A DNA stretch of 64,000 nt, taken from the NCBI GenBank assembly GCA_015075375.1, contig JABTUM010000001.1, forward strand, positions 1,979,201-2,043,200, given 5' to 3'. Made by a program: the position numbers and the translations under genes. Below are positions 13,101-20,293 of the stretch, one piece after another; the first letter of the stretch is position 1; each line of letters opens with the position of its first letter. The notes under the pieces were generated by a model. That model saw only the letters and a program-made list of their open reading frames with translations. It searched no databases and was not told where the DNA came from. Source of the DNA: Planctomycetota bacterium. Lineage in GTDB: Bacteria > Planctomycetota > SZUA-567 > H5-PLA8.

Positions 13101-14245
13101 AGAGGTTCGTCGCCCGGCGATACGGAAATAGCCGGTCCCGACGCGGCCAACCCCACTTCGCGTACCACCTCCAAGTGGCGCAGGAAGCAGGTACTCCGCC
13201 CGGACTCTTCGGTCACGCCGACGATCAATAACGCTTCACCGCTGGCCCCGGTGGTGAAGGTCGCTTGGCGTGCCTGATACGTCTCGCTTTTCGAAAATCG
13301 CAGATCGATGGGCTTGCCCTTCTGCGCGGGATCGTCGACGCGCACGCGCGCGTAGAATGAGCCTTCGCCGCGGCCTTCTGCCGCCAACCGGTAAAGGCGG
13401 TGGGGGCGCAGCTTCAACGTTCGCTGAAACGTGGTGTAACGGCCAGGGGCCGCGATCTTGACGGCCGGTGCTCCGGCGTCTTCCACGCTTGTAAACAATC
13501 CCTCGTCGCCCTTCGTGAAATTCCAGCCTTCGCGCGACGCCAACGCAGGATCGGGCACCGCATTCGGCGTGCTCACGTACACTCGTCCAAAGCCCTCGAC
13601 TCCCGCATACGGCGCGCCCGGCGGCCAGACCGAGAGCTTGATCGGCTCCGCGGTGCGGTCCTCGCGTCCGATCTTCAACTCAAGCAGGTCACCGTCTCGA
13701 AACGCATCCAGTCCCACATCCGCCGCGGGAATCTTGAACTCAGCCGTGAAACGATCGCCTCCCACTTGCACCTTCACGTCCCAGCCGGGTTCGAACTTCT
13801 CGCCTTTGCCTCCGCGCTTGCGATGTTCTTCCTGTGTCCCGATGCCGTTCACAATGAACTGATCGCAATCCAGGGCGTTGCCGGTCGTACGCACCCAAAG
13901 TTCGAGACAGTCGTCGGTCCAAACCTGCTCGCCGCGCAGTTTCTGCTCCGCGCGCATTTTCTGCGGCTCGGGTTCGGCGCAACGTACGCCGACATACAGA
14001 TGCCGGCCGTCATGGCACAACCGCGCCTCGATGGCTTTACCGGGTGTTTCGGCCGACTTGGGGTGCGTGAAGTTCGAAAGCAGCAACGACTGCTTCCAGC
14101 AAGGCTCGTCCAGGTTTCCGTCCAAAGCCGGCGGCTCTTCGATGCGCGGTACGGTTTCGGCTCCGGATTCCGCGGCCGCCTCAACCAGACCAGCGCAGAC
14201 CAGCAGCGCACCCAGCCATCCGGCGCGGCAATAAGAGGAGCGCAT
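10196..14245 (-). CDS. Large secreted protein with N-terminal CBM9-like domain
   Basis: A 1349-residue predicted exported protein. Signal peptide at 1-25 (hydrophobic core WLGALLVCAGLV, then AAA). A carbohydrate-binding-module-family-9-like domain spans about 33-225: LDGNLDEPCW, HLYVGVRCAEP, TDDCLELWV, and an FTAEFKIPAADVGL block. The middle (about 240-690) looks beta-rich. Residues about 690-1130 are helical with Trp/His/Glu-rich stretches such as EVAAWWIDERMTPNGEFGGEVGDDTD and LHAYEEGINHEALMLWW, suggestive of an alpha/alpha-toroid enzyme (polysaccharide lyase or hydrolase). The C-terminal 100 residues resemble a CARDB/Ig-like module. SD AAGGAT lies just upstream of the ATG. A role in polysaccharide breakdown or binding is inference; I do not recognise a classified catalytic family. 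Confidence 0.75.
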   Translation of the reverse strand: MRSSYCRAGWLGALLVCAGLVEAAAESGAETVPRIEEPPALDGNLDEPCWKQSLLLSNFTHPKSAETPGKAIEARLCHDGRHLYVGVRCAEPEPQKMRAEQKLRGEQVWTDDCLELWVRTTGNALDCDQFIVNGIGTQEEHRKRGGKGEKFEPGWDVKVQVGGDRFTAEFKIPAADVGLDAFRDGDLLELKIGREDRTAEPIKLSVWPPGAPYAGVEGFGRVYVSTPNAVPDPALASREGWNFTKGDEGLFTSVEDAGAPAVKIAAPGRYTTFQRTLKLRPHRLYRLAAEGRGEGSFYARVRVDDPAQKGKPIDLRFSKSETYQARQATFTTGASGEALLIVGVTEESGRSTCFLRHLEVVREVGLAASGPAISVSPGDEPLRVTKLRPADCRSVRGFIVNPIDGSLHSGRWDGGNWEYNQPSAGSGVGYAWNRNDGLHLTLADREGFNAVVVRGGVKAKLFRDVPGYDTPEGGTLVHEFPGQTENSRAWFDAPVQTGKVSFFEVGDGKIADLSFFRVSKGAGTLPAPKAGAANWKTEQAAAELRPALEKRFGAEDRAVYACSAPGAPETGSLEAPSGRWVHLITEPLEAETPLAALGLDAEVRGEVRPLAFTLRVQDPINPRLELHGADYALAESGRLRLILDFPDQIVPAGRRLWISLRFDAPAKLTRVKLERYVVERAAAQAEALEYRKTLLKGFYANMSEARPWNSFHSREQMDKWHADPKNASMSPWVKEIFDTIDRCRAIDAEGKDPVVRQYYEWCWRNILRKENATPAFETKYDRIEGVPDWAVLSRQAWMQSREVAAWWIDERMTPNGEFGGEVGDDTDLMQNFAGFPMFERDGVGGRVLDAGARLAEQAERANLEEGLNRNTTDPLHAYEEGINHEALMLWWNYGDPVYFNRCLVAARSTEKLTVVNAAGHRHFKSQECGSADLRMDRKPDTDGHAHPLMWHPALEVCWYNRHPTVLKWLDEWAVSWLAHQQPGAYATGVDVASDRVTASETYPFAGGYGGQASAHTFLAQITGDKKYIAPFNEFLNAQGRSQGDVRRMLPELLQDGLLELKPETEAKLVEENRASTYLFYRTGDKKHLIETLKNDVTELQRYRHIYTTSECFTDRVFLYALTMPSILYCGGHATRNKFNHSYAVSWDGFGTDYAALVLKASPNELKVLLCNVSDRALKGRGTVWRLAHARYSLQFGPDANEDDAADEVNRKETVVLGKGHSFEVALPKKGVYVLHLQAEQGQSLGALETRADLALSPLALKIDGAKLRGQVFNMGVADAPEAVVALVDAQGAVQQKQAMGKLAGVGDLQPKALDFEFVLPAEHAGWRVVADPDGKLEEIYEGNNRVAVP

Positions 14246-14398
14246 CGTTTATCCTTATGTAACAAGTAACGTGGATTTAGAACTTCGTTTCCTGGTTATA
14301 CACCGTCTGAGCCACCCCGAGTTCCACCGAGTCCAGGCATTCTCGAGCGAAAGCCATAACCGAAGCTGCTTATTCGATTTGAAGAACCTTGGGATAGT

Positions 14399-15205
14399 AT
14401 GGCTCGCATGTTTCCGGAAGCTTACTCCTGGTGGCCTTGGCGCGTCTGGGCCGCGGCCACGGCTTGCGCCTCCGGCAGCGCGGCGCTCGCCGTGCTCTGG
14501 CTCAACGACCGCAGCCAAGGACGCGATCCCGAACTCGTCGCCGCCGTGGCGGCGCTGGCCGTGTACGGCGCAGGCAACGGACTGTTGTTGGGATCGGCCA
14601 TCGGCGACATGGGCCGCACGCTGCTGGCCGTCGTCCTCGCGGCATTCGCGGCGACCCTTTGCATGGAATACCTGGGTATAGCGGTCTATATCCTCGGCCT
14701 GCCCATCGTGGTCGCCGCGCTGAGCGCCAGTCTTTCACGGGAGACCGGTCTGCACGAACTCGCTCGCAACATCCTTGGGGGGTGGCTGATGCTGGCGATC
14801 TGCCTGCCGCTGGGCCTTTGCGGCATGGGCATCCTGGCCGCGCTATCGCAAGCCGGTTCGCCGGGACCGATACGTATAATGCTATCCGCGCTTAGTGCTT
14901 TTGCCGCGCTCGCCGCGGCCAATATCCTGTTCATTGGGCTGCTGTTTCGCAGCATGCACCGCGTCACGCGCATGGCCTCAAGCGCCGCTCCGCGCACTCC
15001 AGTTGAACCCGGCGCACGCTCGGTGGAACTTTCACGCCTCGCTCAAACCCATGTGGCGCTGCGCAAAATTCCCCTGACGCCTCCTCTTCCTCGACCGCGC
15101 GTGCCTGTTGCGCTTTCACCGCTCCTATCCGCAACTCGGGCCAGACGAAGTTGCCTGCAGGCCTACCTGAAGCGCCGGGGGCCGCGCCGCTTGGTGCGCA
15201 AATGA
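14399..15205 (+). CDS. Hypothetical polytopic membrane protein
   Basis: Product of 268 residues, not recognised. It has roughly six hydrophobic helices between residues 15 and 190 (for example LLAVVLAAFAATLCM, AVYILGLPIVVAALSASL, GGWLMLAICLPLGLCGMGIL). A very basic, proline-rich cytoplasmic tail of about 70 residues follows. No catalytic motif is visible. It is transcribed divergently from the large CBM9-like gene across 153 nt. The start is uncertain: ATG at 14399 or 14408, neither with a strong SD. The tail ends next to a GC-rich inverted repeat and could be overextended by lack of a stop. Confidence 0.6.
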   Translation: MARMFPEAYSWWPWRVWAAATACASGSAALAVLWLNDRSQGRDPELVAAVAALAVYGAGNGLLLGSAIGDMGRTLLAVVLAAFAATLCMEYLGIAVYILGLPIVVAALSASLSRETGLHELARNILGGWLMLAICLPLGLCGMGILAALSQAGSPGPIRIMLSALSAFAALAAANILFIGLLFRSMHRVTRMASSAAPRTPVEPGARSVELSRLAQTHVALRKIPLTPPLPRPRVPVALSPLLSATRARRSCLQAYLKRRGPRRLVRK

Positions 15206-15270
15206 AACCGCGCGCCACGGGATGCGTCCCGGGCGCGCGGCGAATATCGCTTACATGGAACAACCTTGAG

Positions 15271-15450
15271 TTAGTGCCCGCCGTGCTTCCTGGGCTTTCC
15301 GGCGTCCGGATCGGGCGGTTCGGTGATAATGCCGTAGGCCATCCAAAGCATCCCGCCAACTAGCAAGACCAAGCCGATCACCAACATCATGGGCGGCGGA
15401 GGCTTTTCCGGTCCTCCCGGCGGCTTCGGTTTGGCATCCTGTGCGGCCAT
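15271..15450 (-). CDS. Small single-span membrane protein (59 residues)
   Basis: Short gene with clear coding character: ATG at 15448-15450 preceded by AAAGGGG at a suitable distance. The product starts with a proline/lysine-rich cytoplasmic segment (about 1-20), one hydrophobic helix at about 21-43 (MMLVIGLVLLVGGMLWMAYG) and a short polar, basic, His-ending tail. No known family is recognised. It lies just downstream of the secreted propeller-like protein on the same strand (111 nt), so the two may be co-transcribed. Confidence 0.6.
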   Translation of the reverse strand: MAAQDAKPKPPGGPEKPPPPMMLVIGLVLLVGGMLWMAYGIITEPPDPDAGKPRKHGGH

Positions 15451-15561
15451 GCGGGAACCCCTTTGCGTGTGGCGATGAACGGCGATGCGCCATTACCCAA
15501 TAGGAATAATCGTCCAAAAAGGTCCGCCGGTCAAACGGAATCGGATCGCCCTACCCGTAGG

Positions 15562-16818
15562 TCATTCCCCTGCGGCGCCGATTCGCAGCTCGCCGGGATC
15601 GGTTTGAGGTTCCTGCGCGCGCGGCGGGACAGGCCCCGCTCCGGCAGGGGCCTGAGCTGCGGGGGCTTGGGAGAAGAAGATGCGATCGACCTCCAAACTC
15701 CTGAACGCGGTCTCGAGTTTCCCCGTCTCCAGATTTACCGACACGACCTGATACTTATTCTGGCCGTAGCCATGGTATCCATAGTAAGTATGTGGATCGT
15801 CCGCGGTGGCGCCTAGAAGTCCCGATGCCAGGTACGCTTGTGTGCCCGAGAGATCCACGCCGGCCAATCGAAAGTGGTGCCAGTAAATCGAATGATGGAC
15901 CACGGATGCGACCTTCTTCCAGACGCCAGTGGTCGCATCGGATTTGGTCCACAACGTAGCTTCCAGCCGGTCTTCGGACAGGCGCTTACCGTAACAAAGC
16001 GCGACCAACCCGCGCCCAGTGGGCAAGGGACAGAGACTCGGCGTAGAGTCCGGAGGCAAGGCTAGGGGCTTGGAGATTTTCCCCGTAGCGTCAAAACAGT
16101 ACAGATGATGGTTACTCGCGATCGCAAGCGTTCCGTCCGAAAGCGTGGTCATACCGCTCCCTAGCTGAATGTCGTACTGCGGGGAGAGCGGGATGCGGCC
16201 TATGCGCCCGGTTCTTCCGTCCAGCACTTGCAGTTCCGTGGCGGCGCGCTGACCTGCCGGTTGCTGAATCGACCACCAACGCTCGTTGACCGCGTCGTGT
16301 CCCCAAGCCAAATGGCCCCATCCGCCCCATCCCCAGTTCGCGTACAAATGCCAACCGGACAGTTGCCCCACCATACGCTCCGTCCCTGACTTCAAATCTC
16401 GTTCGTAAATCTCCCGCATCTGGAGAACCTGGGCCGGGGACTTCCCTTTAGGCAAGCGCTGCCGGCTTTCCAGATATACCTTGCTCCCGTCCGCGTTCAT
16501 GCTTGCGCCGAGCAACCGAAAATTCACCCGCCCCAAGGCCGGGTCTACCACTTCGACGAAGGGCTTGGCGAGCGGACCTATCGTGCGGACCGTCTTCTTA
16601 TTCAGATCGATCAGGTACAGTTTCCAGGCGCCTGTTCCGTACTCGTCGTCCAGATCTTCATGCGCGCGCAGGACAAGTCCTTCCGAAGCGTTCAGGAAAT
16701 CGTACACGCCCAGCGGCAGCCATCGCCCTGGCTGCGCGTCGCCGGAGGATGCCTCGCCGCCCCTGGCAAGTGGCGTTAAGCACAACACCCACACCACGGC
16801 CCATCGCCTCAGTAGCAC
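15562..16818 (-). CDS. Secreted beta-propeller-like protein of unknown function
   Basis: About 418 residues starting at GTG 16816-16818, which has GGGAG six nt upstream; an alternative GTG at 16822-16824 sits directly on that SD. Signal peptide with hydrophobic core AVVWVLCLTPLA. The body has repeated short beta-strand units with GxTW/DxxTGK-type turns (LYLIDLNKKTVRTIG, LQVLDGRTGRIGRI, LYCFDATGKISK, VVSVNLETGKLE), consistent with a WD40/PQQ-like propeller of about six or seven blades. It is unusually rich in aromatic residues and glycine around 165-185 (WGWGGWGHLAWGHD). No enzyme signature. The C-terminal 35 residues are Ala/Pro-rich and probably disordered. Confidence 0.65.
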   Translation of the reverse strand: MLLRRWAVVWVLCLTPLARGGEASSGDAQPGRWLPLGVYDFLNASEGLVLRAHEDLDDEYGTGAWKLYLIDLNKKTVRTIGPLAKPFVEVVDPALGRVNFRLLGASMNADGSKVYLESRQRLPKGKSPAQVLQMREIYERDLKSGTERMVGQLSGWHLYANWGWGGWGHLAWGHDAVNERWWSIQQPAGQRAATELQVLDGRTGRIGRIPLSPQYDIQLGSGMTTLSDGTLAIASNHHLYCFDATGKISKPLALPPDSTPSLCPLPTGRGLVALCYGKRLSEDRLEATLWTKSDATTGVWKKVASVVHHSIYWHHFRLAGVDLSGTQAYLASGLLGATADDPHTYYGYHGYGQNKYQVVSVNLETGKLETAFRSLEVDRIFFSQAPAAQAPAGAGPVPPRAQEPQTDPGELRIGAAGE

Positions 16819-16907
16819 AAGCACCTCCCGGGACGCCGCTCGCGCGTCGTAGAATCCAGGACGTACCTAACCGCCTTGGTGTGACCACCTGCCCCCTGGC
16901 TGCGCTC

Positions 16908-16936
16908 TTGACCGTTCCCCCTTCCTTCCTTACAAT
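16908..16936 (+). promoter_or_regulatory. Sigma70-type promoter for the leader and cysE-trpC
   Basis: TTGACC (16908-16913), exactly 17 nt, then TACAAT (16931-16936). Five of six bases match at each box with optimal spacing, the best housekeeping promoter I see in the window. The predicted transcription start near 16943 gives a leader RNA of about 210 nt before the cysE-trpC ATG at 17156. Confidence 0.65.
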
Positions 16937-16972
16937 GGTACTCGCCTTTGTTTAGGAGCGTCCCCTAGCACT

Positions 16973-17083
16973 ATGCACGCCGTGGTTCTTTCTCGTCTTC
17001 CTCGCCGCGCCGCGATCCTCGCGGTTACCGGCGCACGGGCCGGCTCCTGGCGGTCGATGCCGGGCTGTTGTTGCGCGCATTGA
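16973..17083 (+). CDS. Putative cysteine-rich leader peptide (36 residues)
   Basis: Upstream ORF inside the 5' leader of cysE-trpC. ATG at 16973 has AGGAG at 16954-16958 (14 nt away, somewhat far). The peptide is 36 residues and ends ...MPGCCCAH: the three consecutive Cys codons (TGT TGT TGC, 17066-17074) lie two codons before the stop. An internal ATG at 17057 would give just MPGCCCAH. A 7-bp hairpin follows 13 nt after the stop. Poly-Cys leader ORFs acting as cysteine-responsive attenuators are known from mycobacteria. The downstream gene begins with serine acetyltransferase, the committing step of cysteine synthesis, so the same role is inferred here. Chance occurrence cannot be excluded. 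Confidence 0.4.
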   Translation: MHAVVLSRLPRRAAILAVTGARAGSWRSMPGCCCAH

Positions 17084-17095
17084 TGGTCCCCCCTT

Positions 17096-17116
17096 GCGGG
17101 CCGAACGGCGGCCCGC
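17096..17116 (+). promoter_or_regulatory. Hairpin between the Cys leader and cysE-trpC
   Basis: Perfect inverted repeat GCGGGCC (17096-17102) / GGCCCGC (17110-17116) with a 7-nt loop. There is no U-tract, so it is not a plain intrinsic terminator. A competing pairing is possible between GGGCTGTT (17062-17069, over the Gly-Cys codons) and AACAG..CCC (17130-17139), just before the SD AAGGA (17140-17144). That would be a way for ribosome position to affect initiation. The structural reading is by eye. Confidence 0.4.
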
Positions 17117-17155
17117 GCCTGACGCGCAAAACAGCTCCCAAGGAATATCGACGCC

Positions 17156-18736
17156 ATGGAACTCCTCGAACGCATCTTGCACGGCTTTCTGCTCTTCGTT
17201 GCCGCGATGGCCCTTCTCAAGCTGGGTTTCGCGCTTCTCGTCGCCTTCCTAGCCGTCCTGGTTAAGCCGTCCCTGGTCGGCAGCGTGCTGGCGGACTTGC
17301 GATGCATCCGAGAACGCGACCCGGCGGTGGAAGGGTGGATCGCGGCGCTTTTCTATCCCGGTTGGTGGGCGCTGACGCTGCATAAGGTGATCGCTCATCC
17401 GCTGTACCGCATCGGATTGCGCACCCCCGCGCGGCTGGCCAACTTCGGCGCGCGTTTCCTGACCGGCACGGACATTCATCCCGGCGCGCAGCTGGGCCAA
17501 GCAATCTTCATTGACCATGCGCACGGCGTCGTGATCGGTGAAACGGCCATCGTGGGCGACGGCGTCACCATCCTCCATCAGGTCACCTTGGGCGGCACCG
17601 GCAAGGAACACGGCAAGCGCCATCCCACGGTGGAGGACGGGGTTCTGCTCAGCGCCGGATCCAAGGTGCTGGGCAATATCGTCATCGGCGCCGATGCCAA
17701 GATCGGCGCCGGCAGCGTCGTCGTGAAAGCCGTGCCCGCCGAATCCACGGTCGTCGGCATCCCGGGGCGCATCGTCGCCACCGGCGGCAAGCGCCTACCC
17801 GCCAAATCGCTCGACCAGACCGACCTGCCCGACCCAATCGTCGAACGCCTCGTGGCGTTGCAGGATGAACTCCGCGAATGGGAGCGTAAAGTGGAAGAAC
17901 GGAAGTCCAGCGGCGCGCGCTGGCCCAAGGCCGGCGAAGACGTGCTCGCCGAGATCGTCGCCCATAAGCATACCGAGGTGGCCGAAGCGCGAAGCCGGGT
18001 GCCGCTGGCCGACCTGCGCGAACAAACCGGCCAGCGCGGCACGCCTCGCGGTTTTGCCGATGCATTGCGTGGACCGGGCCTGCGGCTTATCGCCGAGATC
18101 AAGAAAGCCAGCCCTTCGGGCGGACTGCTGCGCGAAGACTTCGACCCTCAGAGCATCGCGCGGATCTACCAGGAAGCACACGCCTCCGCGCTATCGGTGC
18201 TCACCGATCAAAAATACTTCCAGGGCTCGCTCGACTACTTGGCGCAGGTCCGCGCCACGGTAGGCCTGCCGCTCCTGCGCAAGGACTTCGTGATCGACGA
18301 GTACCAGATCGTCGAAGCCGCGCGCGCCGGAGCCGACGCGGTCCTGCTCATCGCCGCCTGCCTCGACGACGCCCAGCTCAAAGGCTTCCGCGAAGCCGCC
18401 TCCGCCGAAGGGCTCGACGCGCTGGTCGAAGTCCACGACGAGGCCGAACTGGTCCGCGCGCTCCAAAGCGGCGCCAAGATTCTGGGCATCAACAACCGCA
18501 ACCTGAAGACGCTCGAAACGAAGCTCGAAACCACCTTCAGACTCGTTCGCGAACTCCCGTCCGACCGCAACGGGCTTCTCGTCGTCAGCGAGTCGGGCAT
18601 CAGGACCGCCGAAGACACGCATCGGCTGATCGAAGCCGGCGTCCATGCGGTCCTGATCGGCGAAACCTTCATGCGCGCGCCGGACATCGGCTCGAAGGTG
18701 CGCGAGATCATGGGGCATGGGGAGTACGCGATCTGA
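17156..18736 (+). CDS. Fused serine O-acetyltransferase - indole-3-glycerol-phosphate synthase (CysE-TrpC)
   Basis: One 526-residue frame joins two enzymes. Residues 8-38 are a hydrophobic, probably membrane-associated extension. Residues about 45-210 are an EpsC/CysE-type serine acetyltransferase: RERDPAVEGW, FLTGTDIHPGA, FIDHAHGVVIGETA, a hexapeptide-repeat LbH domain and GIPGRIV. A charged helical linker covers about 220-258. Residues 262-520 are a complete IGPS: VLAEIVAHKHTEVAEA, IAEIKKASPS (316-317), LRKDFVID (K376), LVEVHDEAEL, GINNRNL and SESGI (478-481). The first makes O-acetylserine for cysteine, the second closes the indole ring for tryptophan. SD AAGGA lies 11 nt before the ATG. 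An in-frame GTG at 17891 with GGGAG six nt upstream could also yield a separate IGPS. Confidence 0.92.
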   Translation: MELLERILHGFLLFVAAMALLKLGFALLVAFLAVLVKPSLVGSVLADLRCIRERDPAVEGWIAALFYPGWWALTLHKVIAHPLYRIGLRTPARLANFGARFLTGTDIHPGAQLGQAIFIDHAHGVVIGETAIVGDGVTILHQVTLGGTGKEHGKRHPTVEDGVLLSAGSKVLGNIVIGADAKIGAGSVVVKAVPAESTVVGIPGRIVATGGKRLPAKSLDQTDLPDPIVERLVALQDELREWERKVEERKSSGARWPKAGEDVLAEIVAHKHTEVAEARSRVPLADLREQTGQRGTPRGFADALRGPGLRLIAEIKKASPSGGLLREDFDPQSIARIYQEAHASALSVLTDQKYFQGSLDYLAQVRATVGLPLLRKDFVIDEYQIVEAARAGADAVLLIAACLDDAQLKGFREAASAEGLDALVEVHDEAELVRALQSGAKILGINNRNLKTLETKLETTFRLVRELPSDRNGLLVVSESGIRTAEDTHRLIEAGVHAVLIGETFMRAPDIGSKVREIMGHGEYAI

Positions 18737-18875
18737 GGCGCGGCGGGCAACCGCTAAGCCGCCAAGACCGCCATGCGGGCCAGATCCCAACAGGACGCTC
18801 CGTCGAACGGGTGGAACTCCACCGCGCTCAGGGTCCGGCTTGGCGCCCCGCGGTCTTGCCGGGTAACATCGTGGC

Positions 18876-20282
18876 ATGGCCAAGCGCATCCTCTACCTTG
18901 ATCCGTTCAGCGGCATCAGCGGCGATATGTTCCTCGCCAGCCTGCTCGACTTGGGCCTCGATCTGGCCCACCTCAAGCGCGAACTCGCCAAGCTCGGCGT
19001 GGGCGGTTACGAGCTGAAGTCCTCGAAGACGCTGCGCGGCGTCATGGCCGCCACCCAGTTCGAAGTGATCGTGAGCCACGATCCCGCCGCACATTCGCAC
19101 GAACCGAAGCCCGAACCTGCGCACAGCCATGGCCATGCCCACGGTCATGCGCACGATCATGGCCACAGCCACAATCATGGTCATACGCACAGCCACGAGC
19201 CTGCGCATACTCACACGCATCACGAGCACCACGGTCACGGCCATGACGCGCATCATCACCACGACGATCCCGCACATGTTCACCGGCCGTTCAAAGAGAT
19301 TCGCAAGCTGATTGACGCCGCGGCGCTCTCGCCGCGTGTGAAGGCGCAAAGCCTCCGCGCGTTCGAACTGCTGGCCGAGGTCGAAGGCCGTATGCACGGG
19401 CAAACGGTGGATGAGGTTCAATTCCACGAGGTGGGCGGGTTGGACAGCATCGTCGATTTCGTCGGCGTCTGCATCGGACTGGAAGCGCTGGGCGTGGACG
19501 AGGTGTACTGCGGTCCGCTGGCGTTGGGCGGCGATGGCGCGCTGGGCGGATACGTCCAATGCGCGCACGGGAAGCTGCCCGTGCCGGCCTTCGCGACGCT
19601 GGAACTGGCCAAAGGTCTGCCGTTGCGCCACGCCGGCGTGGACAAGGAACTCACCACGCCCACCGGGGCGGCGCTGATCCAAGCGCTCGTGAAACCAGAA
19701 CACCGCGGCCCTCTGCCGAATATGCAGGTGGAGCGGATCGGCTACGGCGCAGGCGCACGCAACGACCCGAAGATTCCGATTCCGAACGTGCTTCGAGCGG
19801 TGTTGGGGACGCGGGCTTCAAGCGAGACGGCATCCGCCGCCGCGCCGGCAACGATCGTCGAACTGCAAGCCAATCTCGACGACGTTTCCGGGGAAACGCT
19901 GGGCTATGCCGCCGAAAAGCTCTTCGCGGCCGGCGCGCTGGATGTTTTCTTCGTGCCCGTGCAGATGAAGAAAGGCCGCCCCGGCACGCTGCTGACCGTA
20001 CTCGCCGCGCCCGATCGCCAAGCCGACCTGCTGAACGTGCTCTTCCGCGAGACGACCACCTTCGGCGTGCGCTACGAACTCAAGTCCCGCGCGGTCCTGG
20101 AACGGGAAACGATCACGGTTGCCACCGCGTGGGGCGAAGTGCGCGTCAAGCTTGGCCGGTGGCAAGGAGCGGCGGTGAGCGCGCACCCCGAGTTCGAAGA
20201 CTGCCGCAAGCTCGCCGAACGGCACGGGGTGCCGCTACGCGCCGTCCAGGATGCCGCACGAGCCGCCGCCGCGGGTCGATAG
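18876..20282 (+). CDS. larC: Nickel pincer cofactor biosynthesis protein LarC
   Basis: 468-residue member of the LarC/DUF111 family, the CTP-dependent nickel insertase that completes the pincer cofactor of lactate racemase and relatives. N-terminal LYLDPFSGISGDMFLASLLD, central VDEVQFHEVGGLDSIVD, YCGPLALGGDG, and TPTGAAL plus the C-terminal ELQANLDDVSGETLGYA block are all present. The family splits by programmed frameshift in Lactobacillus plantarum, but here it is one continuous frame. Residues about 68-136 form an extreme His-rich insert of HxH and HHHH runs, a plausible nickel store. No larA, larB or larE is in the window. Convergent with the glutathione peroxidase gene (11 nt between stops). 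Confidence 0.93.
   Translation: MAKRILYLDPFSGISGDMFLASLLDLGLDLAHLKRELAKLGVGGYELKSSKTLRGVMAATQFEVIVSHDPAAHSHEPKPEPAHSHGHAHGHAHDHGHSHNHGHTHSHEPAHTHTHHEHHGHGHDAHHHHDDPAHVHRPFKEIRKLIDAAALSPRVKAQSLRAFELLAEVEGRMHGQTVDEVQFHEVGGLDSIVDFVGVCIGLEALGVDEVYCGPLALGGDGALGGYVQCAHGKLPVPAFATLELAKGLPLRHAGVDKELTTPTGAALIQALVKPEHRGPLPNMQVERIGYGAGARNDPKIPIPNVLRAVLGTRASSETASAAAPATIVELQANLDDVSGETLGYAAEKLFAAGALDVFFVPVQMKKGRPGTLLTVLAAPDRQADLLNVLFRETTTFGVRYELKSRAVLERETITVATAWGEVRVKLGRWQGAAVSAHPEFEDCRKLAERHGVPLRAVQDAARAAAAGR
19077..19283 (+). repeat. CAY-rich (His) repeat tract inside larC
   Basis: In-frame degenerate repeats of CAC/CAT alternating with GGC/GCG/AGC codons encode the HSHGHAHGHAHDHGH-type insert of LarC. 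Both His codons are mixed and the synonymous positions vary, so it is maintained at protein level rather than being a recent DNA microsatellite expansion. Confidence 0.7.
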
Positions 20283-20293
20283 CTGCCCGCGCC

